Below, piece by piece: positions 36,541 through 51,000 of a stretch of 64,000 nt of DNA. A program made the position numbers and the translations under genes. Positions within the stretch are counted from its first letter, which is position 1; the number at the start of each line of letters is the position of its first letter. Below the pieces are notes generated by a model. That model ran no database searches, was not told the DNA's origin, and worked only from the letters and a program-made list of their open reading frames with translations. This DNA is from Bombus terrestris (lineage: Eukaryota > Arthropoda > Insecta > Hymenoptera > Apidae). Where the stretch lies: the NCBI RefSeq assembly GCF_910591885.1, contig NC_063272.1, positions 11,358,364 to 11,422,363 on the forward strand, given 5' to 3'.

Positions 36541-39300
36541 TAGATGTTGTACAGATTACTGGTGATCAATTATATATTAGATCAATGTAATGAAATCCTT
36601 ATTTCATTGAAAAGACGCGTAAGAAAATTTTAATTTTATTTACCTTCTAGTTTCTAGAAATAGAATAGCAGTTCGCTTTCTATATCAACGATGCGACATT
36701 ATCTATCTATAGTGACTACACATGCGCTTGTAGTAAATTATAAAAATAATAATTCATAAACTTCGAAATTATTTGATTAAAAGAAAGTCAGACTCGTACT
36801 AATAAACTTAAAGATAATATACTATCGTGTTTTCATTTCTACCTTTATATACGCTTTTATCCTTTTCGAGATGACGAAATATATATTTTGGGGGAAAGAA
36901 GATTGATTTGAAGTCATAAAAACATGGAAACGATACATTTGGAGATTCAGTTATATATATATATATTTTTTTGTAATAAATGTACAAGTTAATCAAAAAA
37001 GAATATTTTGAATTTCAAATAGAAGGATGCTTATTGTTAAATACTTAATAATAACTAAATTCTCAAAATATAAAACCTATTATTATACTTATTAAGGCAT
37101 AATCAGTGATTACAATCTCCATAGAAAGAAAAAACTATAACTCATTAATATAATTTTTTATCGCACGCGACAAGGATAAAAACACAATAATAGTTTATCA
37201 AACGGCAGAAGCAGAAAGAGAAACCTTTTTTCAGAATTTTATAAATAAATTGTGTTAATGAAAACGAATCGGAACTGCGCCAGCAATTGCCACGAACAAC
37301 AGGAGCAACAACACGAGGAACAAAGTTATATTTCCTTCTCACGCTGAAATACGAGTAAACGTTCTAAAACCCGTAAACGTTAGCATGAATATTTACGGCG
37401 TTAGGCAGATTTGTTTCCGCTACAACCGCGATCTTTCCCAGACTTTTTACGATGAAACTTCACTACGAACGAGCTCGTACGATTATCAACAACAATGTAC
37501 GCATTAGCAGATAAGATTATCGCGGCTCACGTTGCGAATTCCGTTGATAACGTTGCATAGCGTGAATTCTTATGCTGAACGTAGACGTAGGTTATGTACG
37601 TATTATATACGTTCTCTGCAATGGTCACCAGACAGGTAACAAAGAAACGATGAACCTTACGATGTGACGTGGCACGGGCAAATTAAACGATTTTTTTCTC
37701 TGCTCTATATGTCGGCTTTAATCGGTGGATACAACTTGGTATTTTTGATTAAAATATAAATCGAATTATTACCAGAGAGGAAAAAATGATTAACTCGTAA
37801 TTCTTCGTAAAAATTTGGATAATTTCATGTCAAATGTAGGCATATGTAGATATGAAAAACTTATTTCCCTGCTTGCATTATAATATACACATTTTGTTCT
37901 CTCATCTTTTGTTTTGATTTCCTTGGTACAAGTTTCATATTTTTATTTTAGTCGTCGTCAGTTCTAGTGATATAGACGATTATGTAAATATTTTACTAGA
38001 ATTGCATAATTATCAGTAAGATAAGAATTAATTAATAAGAAATAATATAAATAAATAAGATAACATACAAGTGAAGAGATCAATATATGGAAAGTAAATG
38101 GAATTTAATGTATGTCGTGGAAGGTTTGCAATCTTGTTTATCAACAATATTAATTAGAAAGTAAACTAGGAAATTTTGAAAAATAAATTTAAGTGATGAT
38201 ATATGTTCTTCTTTCACGAATGATGTTATAAATAATGTTAACGTGAAATAACTCGGAAAAGTGTTTATTCTGGAGAGCAATTTAATACCGTGACTAATGG
38301 AAATAAACATGCGAAGCGAAGGGAAATTTTAATAAACAACAAGCAATTTTTTTACAAAAACGAGCGAAACAAGAAATTATTCGCGCACCATACAGTCAGT
38401 TATAAAATGTTTAAAACATTTTTCGAAATGGTAATCAAATAAATGAAAATATTAAGTAAATATTTACAATGGAACAAATGATATGAAATCTCGACAAGCG
38501 CAATTATATTCGATAAAAAGCTTCCAGGGCATATTGCATATTGATCGTCAACATAGTCGATAACAGGCTATCAGTATTTCCTGTAAGTAATATATTATAT
38601 AATTTCACTTTGTATATTTTATAACTATAGTAAACAAAAAAGGACTAAAATTAAAAAATGATTTGCATTCTCATTTTATACTTAATTTTCTTGATGATAT
38701 TTGTAAACATGTAGATGAGATAAGAAATAAAAGAAAAGTTAGACAACGATGATAAGATATATCAAATGATAAAAGTATTGAATATAATATAATAATTTAA
38801 CTTGTATGTTACTTGTTCTTTATGAAGTACACTAAAATAGCATAGTAAGTCCGGAATAATCCACGATTATGATTACAATGTATACACGTAGAACGCAATT
38901 GTATTATGATCGATTCCAAATCACTATTAGCCGTTAATCTATTAAAATTTTCAATCCAATTGATCGATCACTGTTTTCGATTAGGGAAAATTAATCGTCC
39001 TATACTATTACAAATATATCGTATTAATACATATTTCCAAAATTCTTTGATACTGAAATAATGTAATCTTATTTATTTCTATTACCTCCAATCACTAAAA
39101 ACGATTAATAATACTATATTAATACCAACCGATATTTCTATTACGTATAGTCATCAAATAATCCTTGGTCAAACACACATAACTTTTTACAATAATTCCA
39201 TTATATTTCAATTCCAGCCAAAGTGCCTATTAATCTCTCTGAGAAAATAAAAAGAAAGATGGAATTTATGAAAAGTAAAACCGATAGTCCGAAGGAATTG
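36541..39300. other. AT-rich non-coding DNA
   Basis: Long AT-rich stretch with a TA microsatellite. No gene-like frame. Confidence 0.65.
36952..36966. repeat. (TA)n microsatellite
   Basis: About seven TA units followed by a T run. Confidence 0.85.
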
Positions 39301-40150
39301 CACGATCGGATGGATAATTAACAGCACAAGCGTGCAAGACGCTGCGTTCACAAGACCAATAATAGATGGCTACATCGTTCGTGGGGGGCCACGTCCGGTG
39401 ATTTTTCTCCGCGGAAAGGCACGCCGGTAATTCGAATCGGCGATCGGTCGTGAGACGCGATTAAACTAATTTCAAGACACGCGAGCGCGAGATGTATTTT
39501 ATTCGGCAGATTCAATTACAACACGCCAGCCAGAACAGACCGTTGGGTTCTGGCTCTCTTTCTCCCCTATCGGACATAATTCTCCGGCGAACAGAGGACG
39601 GAGTTGCTTAAGCGTGAAAACGGCATAATTCCTGCGAAAATTTAGAGCTTTATTTACTTGGCCACAAATGGAATTTCCCTGGTTTCTTTGCTGGTCGTGG
39701 CTCAAATAAAAGAGATCACTGCCAGCGGCCCGAGCCAATAAACAAGGCTTACTGCCAACTTTACGATTACGGGCCCAGGTGCACGAGAAACCACCCTCAT
39801 CCATGTCAGCCTCTCCTGTACCAAGGAGCTTATCAATCGCTCGAAAGATGCAAACCGCCGTGCTCGCCGGAATTACGACAAACGACCGTGCAAATCGGTC
39901 CTGATTTCCTTCCAGGAAGCACCCGCGCTCGAGCGCGACCGCCTCCGTGTCCCGTGGCAGCTGGGGGGGACAGATTTTATGGACCTTTAGCCATTCGGTT
40001 AATGGCTGATGCATACGCTTTCGAAACCATAGAAAGCTTAATAGTTGTCCCTCTTGACAAGAAGCATTGCCTTTATCGGATAACGTCTGTCTCGAGAGTC
40101 TTTTTCCTGAGCCACCCTTGTCTGGATTCCGGTGTTTTTATGCTTTAAGC
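39301..40150. other. CpG-richer block, non-coding
   Basis: A 171-codon minus-strand frame (39499-40014) overlaps a plus-strand frame and matches no family known to me. It is not called as a gene. Confidence 0.45.
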
Positions 40151-42103
40151 TTGATTCTAACGATTCAATTGAATTAGAGCTTTTGTCCATCTGTTTGGTC
40201 AATCCGTTCGCGATCATTTTGTTTTGATACTTTTTATATGCGGTACATATAAACAAAAGGATTGAATTTTGCATAACAAATTGTAAATCTAACTTTTACT
40301 TGAAATAATAATACAGTCGTTAAATACGTATGCATTTTTGTATGTATAGAAGGTGCATGTATGATTCTACAGACGTAGTATTATCGGCAGCAGTCATCTT
40401 TTCTCTCTAAGATTGCGTTTTAATCGCACTAAAAAAAAGAGCCATAACTTGGAGCAATTGTATGGTTCATTCTATATATCTATACTTTAAAGCTGCATAT
40501 TTGTCACAAGTTAATTATTTGTAGTCGATTAGCGAGTGTGAGTCAATAAAAATGTAGAAGAGGATTTTTGTAATGTTAAATGAATATATACCAAATACAT
40601 AATACAATAGTATAATATAATTATTATGATTGTTATTTAATTTCAATCATCACTTTGCATATTTTGTAATTTCTTTTGGAACTTTATAAACCTGCTTGAT
40701 CTTTAGGTAGAATAGTAGCTCAATTCCAAAATTATAACAAGCGGAAGCGTGCTGTAGTGGCGGGCACGTGACTCTTTGAATTTCATTTTAATAAACCATT
40801 AATAACTTAACGGCCATAGGTGCTGGCTAGGGCCGCGCATTGCCGGAAATATCTTGACCTACAACCTTAAGGATTAACACCTCGACCACGAAAATAACTC
40901 TCTCCTGTTGTTTCACGCTTGCTTTATTTTTAATTCCTTGAGGATAAAAGTCTCCGAAGAAAAACAAACGACAGCAAAGTTCTAAAATTTCCCGCTCGTG
41001 CTCTTAAACTTTCTTTCGAAATACACAATCGAAATGTTACCTCTTGAGAAGTAAAAATGTCATTTTTTTAAATATTTTATTGCGCAAATATAAATTACGT
41101 ACAACGTATTTTCCCCAAACGATGTTGTTTTGTTTAATTTTTTTTATATATACTATGGTACATAGAGCATTGTTAATATATAGATTGAGTATGTTTATGC
41201 ATTTTTATAGTTTTATGAATATAATTAAAGAATCTTAATCTGTACCTACTAGGTACTATAACAAATATTTTCTTTTGATTATTTTACAGATACTTGCATA
41301 TTTTTGCACTTTTAAATTTTCCACAAACACATAAACTTGCACAATATATCTACATGCTAATTTAATTATGAAAATTTGTTTAGACTTTATTATCTCTCAA
41401 TTATCACCATAGACGACACTAAAGTTTAGGCTAAGGTTAGATTAAATTATTCATTTCAAAATTAATGACATTTTTATCATGTAGAAGCTGCCATATATCA
41501 TTTATGGGATCAACTTTAAAATCATACGTCACAGCTTGAAAGCATCCATAAACACAATATATTTTTTAAATCGATAATGAATTAGATTTTGAAAATAACA
41601 ATAACTGTTCCCACGAATATGAGAAAGACATCGTTGCGTGTTACTGAACAGCAAAATAGTTGCCAGAACATGCTCCTAACCGAAGATGATTTTCCCTGCA
41701 AAGGAAAACGACTAAGTGGCAGGCATAAAGACCGTTGCACTGTCAGAAAATTCAAAGCTGAGATGCATTAATTAATTCAATTAGAGGAAAGGAAGCAGGA
41801 AATTGCAACGTTCTATTTCGCTACGTCTTAACCGAATAAATAGGCTTCCTCGTGAATATAAAACGCGCCTCGCATCTGCTGTTTCGCGTTAACGATGGCC
41901 AGCTATATTTCACGAATCGGCAGCTCGGAATATCCGAGTAAGAAAACGAGATAATCGATCGAATAATATCGGTGGTCCGCTAATTTCGCGTAATTGCCGG
42001 CAACCTCGTCTACGAAGCAACCTGGCCAACTTTTTCCTTCCCTTCTCTCATTCTTTCTCTTCCTTTTTCCCTCCTTCTGTGCACCTTTTTCCCTCCATTT
42101 TTT

Positions 42104-42118
42104 CCTTTTTTTTTTTTT
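42104..42118. repeat. Poly-T tract
   Basis: Long T run at the end of a pyrimidine-rich stretch from about 42028, with very few purines. Confidence 0.85.
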
Positions 42119-42464
42119 CGTTTTCTTTTCACCCAAGGATTTCGCCTGTGGATGCGGTGATTATGCTCGGATGAAAAACACGGCCAAGTCAGAAAGACGG
42201 AAGGGTATAATTATTATTGAAAACGGGTAGCAGCGGCATATTAATTAACTAGCAACTTCCCGTTACAGCGATTCTTCTTAACTCGTCACATTATTCGACA
42301 AAATCTGCTGACCATTAAGCGGCACCGTAGAAAAATTCGCGCGGAAATTGTTTAATGAAATCTCCTTCGAAACATTATTTCTCATAAAAGTGTTATCATG
42401 TGGATTCACGTTGAATGGTTGGCGAAGGAAATAAAACTTTAACGAAGAGATTCAATTTGTTTAT

Positions 42465-42700
42465 ATAGAGCGTCCCATCTTTATCTACGCTTTATTTATA
42501 GGAAATATCTTCAAATCAAGATTTAACAAAATATATAATATGAGGACAACAGTTTCTTTACAAATGGAAGCATTGGGAATATTTGGAGGTTAATTGTTTA
42601 AATTCGACAAAGTCAGGAATTTTATGAAGATACTATGGTATATTTATTTTTAAGCTCTCTCAAAATTGACCTTAAAACGCAAAATTAATATCGAAATCTT
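42465..42700. mobile_element. Possible decayed end of a DNA transposon
   Basis: The segment opens with tagagcgtcccatctttatc, similar to the gggtgtccca ends of insect IS630/mariner-type elements, and contains attgacctta further in, a motif often seen in such remnants. No inverted partner and no transposase frame was found, so this is only a suggestion. Confidence 0.25.
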
Positions 42701-45600
42701 CTTTATACCTCAAAATATAAAGAAATCATCGTTATCATATTACAATGTTTCTCGACTTTACAATATTTAGACTTAATATTTTACACATAATAATTTATTA
42801 CATTCGATAACCAAGATATTGCACGTGAACAGAATTGGGGAGCTCTCCCTAAGCGGAATACCGATACCTTTGAATATTCAAAGACATTCAAAACAAATGT
42901 TACATATCGCTATCTCTCGTAAATAACATACATAAATAACAGTAGGGTATCATGTAGTCAAGATACATATATAGCCAACATCGATCAAGGAGCATCCCCA
43001 ACTCTACCAGCGAGGGTGGATCAGCGGCAAAAGAAGCTCGCTGCGTAATGGCTCTATAAATTCACGGTAAATTTGCATGGGGCAGAAATCGAAGAATCCA
43101 AGAAATTGCCCGAGCACCGGGAAAAACAGATCAACGTCGTCCGATTTCTCGTAATCGCTGCTGTCGAAACGTTCCGTGGAAGCATCGCGATTACGTCTCA
43201 GATATAGACGAGAAAGGGAGTAATAAAAGAGGAAGGGAAGAAGAGAACAGACAGAACAAGTTATCGAGGGCAGATAGTAAGAGTCGAATGAAAGGGAACA
43301 TAGAACGAACGCAAAGCCAATGAGATCACGAACATTCCGATTTTCTCGAGTTTGTTCCGCAGCTTAGCTGTGATCGTTCATATTGGAGTATCTTTGTTTG
43401 TGGGCCTTGGTAAATCTGTGTATTATTAGCTAGCGTTATTGATTTATTATTTAATGGTCGACGGCCGCGCAAGCGCGGGCTAAATCGGGGTTAACTGCTC
43501 ATTTGCCGGAGGTACATTATGGTTTCTGCGTTTATGGCCCTCGCGGGAAAGGAGCACGTGAAAGACGAGAGAAGAATGGAGAGCTCTCTGCGAGTAACTC
43601 CATTCCTTCCTACCTTACTGTTCCTTCTTTTTAGCTTACTTTGCATCGTGCAAATAATATTGCGTTGTTCCGAAATTACTATATCGTTCGTTGTATCGGT
43701 AGTGTTTCTGTTTCCGATGATTTGTTTGAGGCGCGAATTCATTTTTCATTTAGGAATATCTTACGTATAATCGTAATTGTTTAGAATGGAATAGAAAAAT
43801 TATTATACTTTTCTTTTTAGAAGAGTTACAACGTGATATAAAATCAAGCTGATATCTTTAACGCTCCCCTGTTATGTTCATAAAATTATGTGTTTTAATC
43901 ATTGACAAGTCGTATATAGATTGCTATAAAATCTGGCGAACTTGCAGAAAAGGGTCCTCGCCGATTTTGGTGGGGCTTGTTTTAATCGCTTCGTTCATAC
44001 GCATAAACAACGAAAAAGATGTTGATCACTTTCTCAGATTTTGATCACCTTTAAAAAAGAAACACACATACGCACGCACATAAAAAATGTTGTAATATAT
44101 TCCAACACATATAACATGTTTTCAAATAATACAAAAACAGGCATATTATAATAAATTATAAAAAATAAATAGAGCTAAAATATATATGTGATGAAATAAA
44201 CAGCAAGCAATCCGACTTCGGTGTATCGGATGATACAAAAACCTAATTATATTAATTTAATTGAAATATGTTTATTAATTTAAATATACCACTGATTCAT
44301 ATACATAGATTCGAACACAATAGGAGAGTTAATATTCAACAGGTAATACTGAAAAACAATATGTATCATAAATTTACTATATCTGTAACTCCATTGCGTT
44401 GACCACACGTAAAAGTGTATACTAGTATTACTTTTTGTGTTATTCAAATGTATTTATTGTTATTCGAAATAACGAAATAATATTTTCTCGCGAAGATTTT
44501 CCATTGCAACAAAAGAAATCTGTAGATTAAAAGAACAGTTCACAAGAGTGAAAGGACATTAAAAATTAAAAAAAATGGGCGTTGTTATGAAGACAAGTAG
44601 TATTAATTATGGTAATTAGTGTATAATATGAATAATATTACGATATGATATATCAGGGGTTGTTAAAAGTAACACAGAAGCTATTTCAGACGCCATTCAC
44701 GAGGTAACGTTTAAGAGTTAAAGAGAGACTCCATTCCCACTAGCTGTTTTCTAAATAAGATAGTACAACAAAATTTTCTTATCTATATTATGCATCTGAT
44801 TGTTACGTTGTAATATACGTTATTTACATTGTAATATGAGATTAAGAGGAATATAAAACGGGGCTACGAAAGACGAGGGGAGAATCAAGGACTTTATAAA
44901 TAACTCCGTTCTCCGTCTCTCTCTCCTTTTCCTTTCTTCATTTATGTATCTTGTAACGTTACACTCAAAATATTACAGTATTCAGCTTGCGCTCATTACA
45001 GTATCAGGTTGCATAATTCATTATGCAATCTATTAACGCTTCCTGTGAAACTGTGCTAATAATTTGAAAATAATATTTTACAAGCATATATATTATATCA
45101 AGCAGCTGTTTGTTATAAAAGCGCTACCGTAAAGTAATTGGACTGTCGCGGATCTATGAAGTTAGCGAAGTTAATTTGCATTCGCCAGCGCGGACGTTGA
45201 AATGTGGCCGTTGAAACCGGTAAATGACAGGTTGACAGTGTTACAAATTTAATTCCTTGATGACAATCCAGAAAATTTTAGTGCATAATAAATTCGTATC
45301 ACGTATCTGATTTAACCCAATAGGATTTTCTCCGACGTGTAAATGTTCGTACATATTTTTATCAATTTTACGATTCCCTCACAGAGAAATATTTACGTGT
45401 AATGGAATATCATGAACGAGAAATAAGTCGAAATCTAATTTAGCATCACAATCGAGATGCATATCAAGCTAATTACGTTCTATCAAAGTTTTTCCATTTT
45501 ATCGAAATATATAATAATTTTCGGGTATACTAATTGGAAATGAAAAATTTGAATGCCCGTGAATGTAGTCTTTTTAATTTTATCTATGAAAAACAATTTA

Positions 45601-47044
45601 AGTGACAAAGAGTCGGTGGCGTAGGAATTCGCATTTAACTTTTCTGATCGATCGAAATCAAATTGTCATCGGCGAGTAATCCTCGTATGGAAGGAAATTG
45701 CTCGACAAATATCCAGAATGAAATTTTTCGTAAATGCGCTCGTTCACGATGCGATTCTCCTCGGGAAGCGGGTATTAAAGCCGAGTCACGTTCCGGGTTC
45801 TGCTCGACGCGCTATCACGAGAGAGTTCACGATTCAGTGGGAGAAACAGTTTGTTAGCCGAACAGAGAGAACAATAGTAGAGGCCGGCGATATAGGAGAA
45901 CGGTTCGTCGGTTCGCAGAGTTTTAATGGGGATCTCGTCCCAATTCCGATACAATGTGCTCCGTCGAGCAAAGAGGCCAGCTTCGATGATGGGAAACGTA
46001 GCGGATTCTTTTCGCAATCTGCTCGAATTGCTCGAAAGAAAAATCGGAAATAAGAGAATTCGCGATAAACCGATCGCCGGGCAAACAAAAAGCCCGGCGA
46101 GAACAATCGGCCGTGTTCAACCCAGCTCTGATTGTCACTCGAATCGTCACGGCGCGAGATTTTATTAAAATCTCGTCGCGATATTAACGTTCCCAACGAA
46201 ATTACACGGTTCGCATCTGCGTTATCGACGCGGCATTTATTAATACACTTGGCAATTATTGCCTCCGCCTCGATTTCAACTTTGCATCCACGCAGCCCCC
46301 GCTACGTGTTATTAATTTCGTAATTACATCGCGATTCCAAATTTACCGAATTAGAGTATTACGTTTTATTCGATGTTTGGCCTGAGCCGCGCTATGTACT
46401 ATTTGTTCCTTTCTATATTGTCCTGTTTCAACTCGGTCCGCGTTTTCAATAGCGCAGCTATGTGGAGGGGAATTAAAGTATCATATCGTGTTATCGAATC
46501 TGTAATTTCAGCGCGATATCAGATATGCAGAGTCACAATAATTACGATTTATTCGCAGCTTTCACTCGGTTATTCATCTGTGCCTTTCACCGTGCTACGG
46601 ATTGATCAATTGCTTTTGGAGCAGCAGAATGTTCACTACCGTATACGAAAAGGGGAAACTTATATAACCGAGTTCACGAATCTCGGGAAAAAATTAATTA
46701 CAGAGCCGAAAGCAGTATATTTACGCCTTTCAGTAGTACGAAGCTCAATTATTGAAAATATTAAAAAAACAAGATGTAAAAAGTGCTTTTTGCAACGAAT
46801 ACATGACACGGCAATACACACTATTCCGCACCGAGTGAACGTGAAATTTGCACGTCCAACTCGTTGCGAGTGGTTGCTATGGTACACTCAGTCAACCATC
46901 TGCGCCAATAAATTCTTCAACGACCACGCAATCCACTATCTCATCGATACAACCAATGATTTACTATACGCGCGATCAATAAGTGAATCAAGTAACCGTC
47001 AAAGAGGTTCAAAGAACGCGCAAACATACATCATAAACGACTGA
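45601..47044. other. CpG-richer block with a 223-codon unsupported frame
   Basis: The frame from ATG 46373 to the stop at 47044 is among the longest in the window. It encodes a basic peptide with scattered cysteines and no recognised motif, repeat, signal or splice context. The preceding 45660-46200 is open in several frames on both strands. Confidence 0.4.
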
Positions 47045-50000
47045 TGATGGGGATTAACGTGCTTTTCGCGATTCCATATCAGTACGGGACGTTGAGTTGG
47101 CGTTGAATTATTGCAAAAAAAAGTGTCGTATAGACTACTAATGACATGTACTTTATTTACATACGTGTCCACTATTAGTAACTTGTATGCTGATTGAGAA
47201 CAGGTTTACGATTTATCTTGAGCTTTACATCGTAGCATTTACATTTTGTTTGTATACTTTGTTATTCGGCAATTGCTACACGAAGAAAACGAACAGATGT
47301 CTGTAATCTTCGTTTTGCGGTATTAATTACCACTTTCGCTGTCTTGTTTTAATGTCATGTAAATAAGTTTAAATTTTCTTCGAAAAATCTTGCTCATGAA
47401 AAGGAGTTAGCAGTTTGCAGGTAGAATTTAATGCAGTGGGCAATATGCACTTTCATTTGTAAATATCTTTCCGGATTTTTCTGGTTTAGTACAAAAACAT
47501 CAGTATGAAATCGATAATTCTTGATCAATTTTCCCATATTTTAATCTTTAACAATCGTTTACTGTATCCTGAGATTCAAGCACACGACAAAGATATGGAA
47601 CTATTTAGAAAATTTCATTCTAATATGTACAATTGAAATTTTGCCGAAATTAAAATCGTCGTTTAATCAGAAAATAACAATACCTCTAAAAAAAGAACAA
47701 GTATTATATCTTAATACATATCATAACTCACTTTCATGATACGAGCAATTTTCGAACTGTAAAATTACATTTAATATTGCCTTATTTTTCTTAATTGAAT
47801 AAAATTATAATATCGAGTCTTGCAACTTTTGGAAACGATTGGTTCGTTTAAAAACCACTATGATTTTCACTAAAATTTATTAATCGTCCTATGCTACCGA
47901 TCGTTAAAAGAAAACTCAACTATATTTATCCACGAAAAATTATAAATTATAATATCCAATCATAAATTATTATAAAGTTCATTCCGTTGAGAAACGTTCC
48001 TTTGAAAAATTCCGCTCCGGAAATAGTCAAAACGTACACTGCTTTCTTATCACGCAGGTAACCCCAGGCGAAATCGTAGCAACGAGCCTGGTAAAGTGAC
48101 TCAGACCTTGACAGCGTGCTCGGTGACACCGTGCCGCGTAAACCTCGTGAATCACCGTTGACCACTACTTAATGGAAAATTCATTTTACATGGCACGCAT
48201 GCACGCACGCACGCAGCCACTATACGTATTGTATGTATATATACGGGAGCCCCTAGTTATGATAGCAGCGATTCAGATAAGCGGCCAGCTCCAATGGAAC
48301 AGGTTTCCGTTTTCCTTCGCGCGTGTACGAACGCTCGCGCGCCTCTGCTCGTACAGACGCGCTACCAGTTTATCAACGTCGCTTAATTTATTGCAGGGCA
48401 TAACGTTATCGGGCCGTTTCGCGAGCGACAATTTGCCCGCGCGACGACGACTCTCTGTTAATCGAAATGTAGCCGTTGATCGAGTCGACAAGCGGAATCG
48501 ACGAGGAATTCCTTTTCGTTGCCGCGTCACTTCATCGAGAGGCCGAGCGTGCACGAAAGACACGCGGAATGCATTTCGGTGTGTAATGGTTTATCGCCCA
48601 TGTTCAATTTATCGCCGAAAGCTTCAGCGGCCGCAATTGCCGATCGAAATGCAATCGATGATAAAATTAACGGAGCTCCCAGTGGATTTCTCGTCGCACG
48701 AGCGCAGCTCTCTGATTAATGAATTTATTGTTAACGTATCGGTGATCGATGAGCATTCGTCTGCTTGCTTAGATGAGCCTTGAATTAAACTTGAATCGAT
48801 ACGCAAATTCTCGAGGAATAGGCAAATGAAAGTGACCTGATCGTTTAGTTAAAAAATGTTTATCTCGTCTTGTGTGACTTTTCGATTTATAATTTATTGA
48901 TGTTAGAGAATAAGCATCGATATTTGAACTCTGCAATTTCTGTAGCTCGGGTACTGGCAAAATATGAGGAATTCAGCTAAGTCTGTAATTACATTTTTCA
49001 GCGAATAAATCGATTTAAAAACTTACTTGTATACTTAATTTAAGCGCATTTCATGGTTAACGTTATAATTAATTTTAAACTAACATTTAAAATTTATTTG
49101 GACTTCGTATCTCGTTTAAAGACAACGCTACAATATAAAGCTAATTTTTGTTCTTCTATCACTCCGATGCGCGTTTAATTATTAATACTCACACAAGATT
49201 TATTTATTTCTCTATCTGCAATAAAAAGCTGCACTGAATATTAAGCTTTAATTGAATTTTTGACTTGATTGGCAGGGAATTAAAAATTTGATTAAAACGC
49301 GAAATGAAATATAAATAAAAAGGTACGCGTTGATTATTAAATACATGGATATTTTACACAAATATTAAGTTCAATTCTTTTATATGTACATACTCGACTT
49401 CTCAACGAGTCAACAGATTTGAAAATAAATTTCTTGTAAAAAAAATTCAATAATAAATACCCTTCTTTTCTAATAGAGTACACTTTCAGCAATAAAATAA
49501 AATCATTTCAAAAACCATAACAAACCTGTTTATTTGAAACTGTAGATACAATTTGCGAGTGTAACGTACCCGCGAGTTTATCAAATTTTTAAACCGTGCG
49601 TTTATTTCGAGAGCAAACATATCACGAAAACCTTGCGCCATTTACAAAAAAAATCTCCTTCCAATTAAATAATGAGATATTCGAACTCCTTTTCTCAATT
49701 TACGCTCAACCCATTAATAATCAGCTCGTGTAATATATTACAAGTTAATTTCCCAAGCTGTTTTAAAATTACGTCGAAAGTTACTCGATATCATTATCCG
49801 GCTTATTTGCAAAATTACACGAAAACAAAACAGGTTTAAAATTAACTTGGCGAAGGGGCGAAATTTAATGGACGCCGAGAAATTTATTTGTCATTGCCGC
49901 GTGTTACTGAAATACCACCAGGTTAACTCATTTGCGAAGCCATAATGTATCAGTAACGATATGATACGCGTTTTCTCCGGAGACGTGAAATTGGAGCGGC

Positions 50001-51000
50001 TTATATTTTTTCCTGCTCTCCGGAGTAGTCCAAAGTTATACGTACGTTAGTTCTGTAATTTCATTGATCGTACTATCAACACAGTTGGCCTCGAGCGACT
50101 TTATTACATTTTCTTTTCTACCATACGAGTAGAGCCGTGTACTGTTTTTCTTTCAATTTCAGTTACGTAATTTGCTTTCCGGCTCGTATAACACTGCGCG
50201 CAGCGTTCTTTTCGTAGCAAATCATGGTATCCCCTTTTTGAGAAAACGATCGCAATTACACTTCCCTTTTCTATTTATTATAGAAACTGTTTTTTAACGG
50301 TTTCTGTATAACGGTCGAGTACACAAATGTCAAGGAAAAATACTATCGATAATTTCGTTATTTGTTTGCGTAGTAACTTGGAGGAAATTTTAAGACCTTC
50401 AAAACGAATGGATAATGCCCATGAGGAATCTAAGATCCAGATACAACAAGAGCTTCGAAATTAAAACTGCCGGGAGAAATTTATAACTTTCAGAAGTTAT
50501 CAACAGAGAATATTTGACTGATTCATAATACTTCAATTTCTAAAAATACAGATACTCGGAGGAATACAAAAAGCACAAAGCTAGAGGCACAGGATATTTT
50601 CTTAACAAATCATTCCTGCGTACGTCAATGTAAGATCTGAAAATATCTAACAATAACAATGTGTCTATCCGACAAACACACTTGACGAATGTTCGTCAGA
50701 AAATCGCTGGTGAACGGAAATCCCGTGCTACATCATCATCGAGGAATAAGAGAGAATCGCGACAGGCGGCATGCAGAAGTGACCGAGGTTATGAATAGAC
50801 ATACTTGAGCGTAGAAATCGCGAATGAACGTGAGGAACGGCGAGCAAACATAAGGAGGCATCGATGAAGGTGTACGAGGCTGGACGAGAGATTTTCAAGC
50901 GGCGTATAAATAATGTAATAGCGTCGAAGAACAATGACAAGAGGACAACCGGTGCACCTCTGACGGCCGTGTATAACGATAATTTGTCAAGCAAGCTTCT
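47045..51000. other. Mostly AT-rich non-coding DNA with a CpG-rich patch
   Basis: The CpG-rich patch at 48060-48780 has a 203-codon plus-strand frame overlapped by antisense frames and is not convincing as a gene. A TATCGATA (DREF-type) 8-mer lies at 50344-50351. Confidence 0.55.
48193..48216. repeat. (GCAC)n microsatellite
   Basis: Tandem gcac units: gcacgcatgcacgcacgcac then gcagc. Confidence 0.85.

Larger units (their letters stand above)
40151..45600. other. AT-rich non-coding DNA
   Basis: Contains the possible transposon end near 42.5 kb and a pyrimidine-rich tract at 42028-42130. A plus-strand frame at 43519-43770 encodes two hydrophobic stretches but overlaps an equally long antisense frame, so it is not called. 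Confidence 0.55.

Noticed and set aside
39499..40014. 171-codon minus-strand frame as a gene
   Set aside because: No family resemblance, no splice context, and it overlaps an opposite frame.
41425..41445. Telomere-like aggctaaggttag
   Set aside because: Not a tandem TTAGG array; only an isolated coincidence.
43519..43770. Small membrane protein with two hydrophobic segments
   Set aside because: It shares the interval with an antisense frame of the same length, and T-rich DNA gives hydrophobic peptides by chance.
48172..48783. 203-codon plus-strand frame as a gene
   Set aside because: CpG-rich patch with equally open antisense frames; the start is in low-complexity GCAC repeats and no motif is seen.
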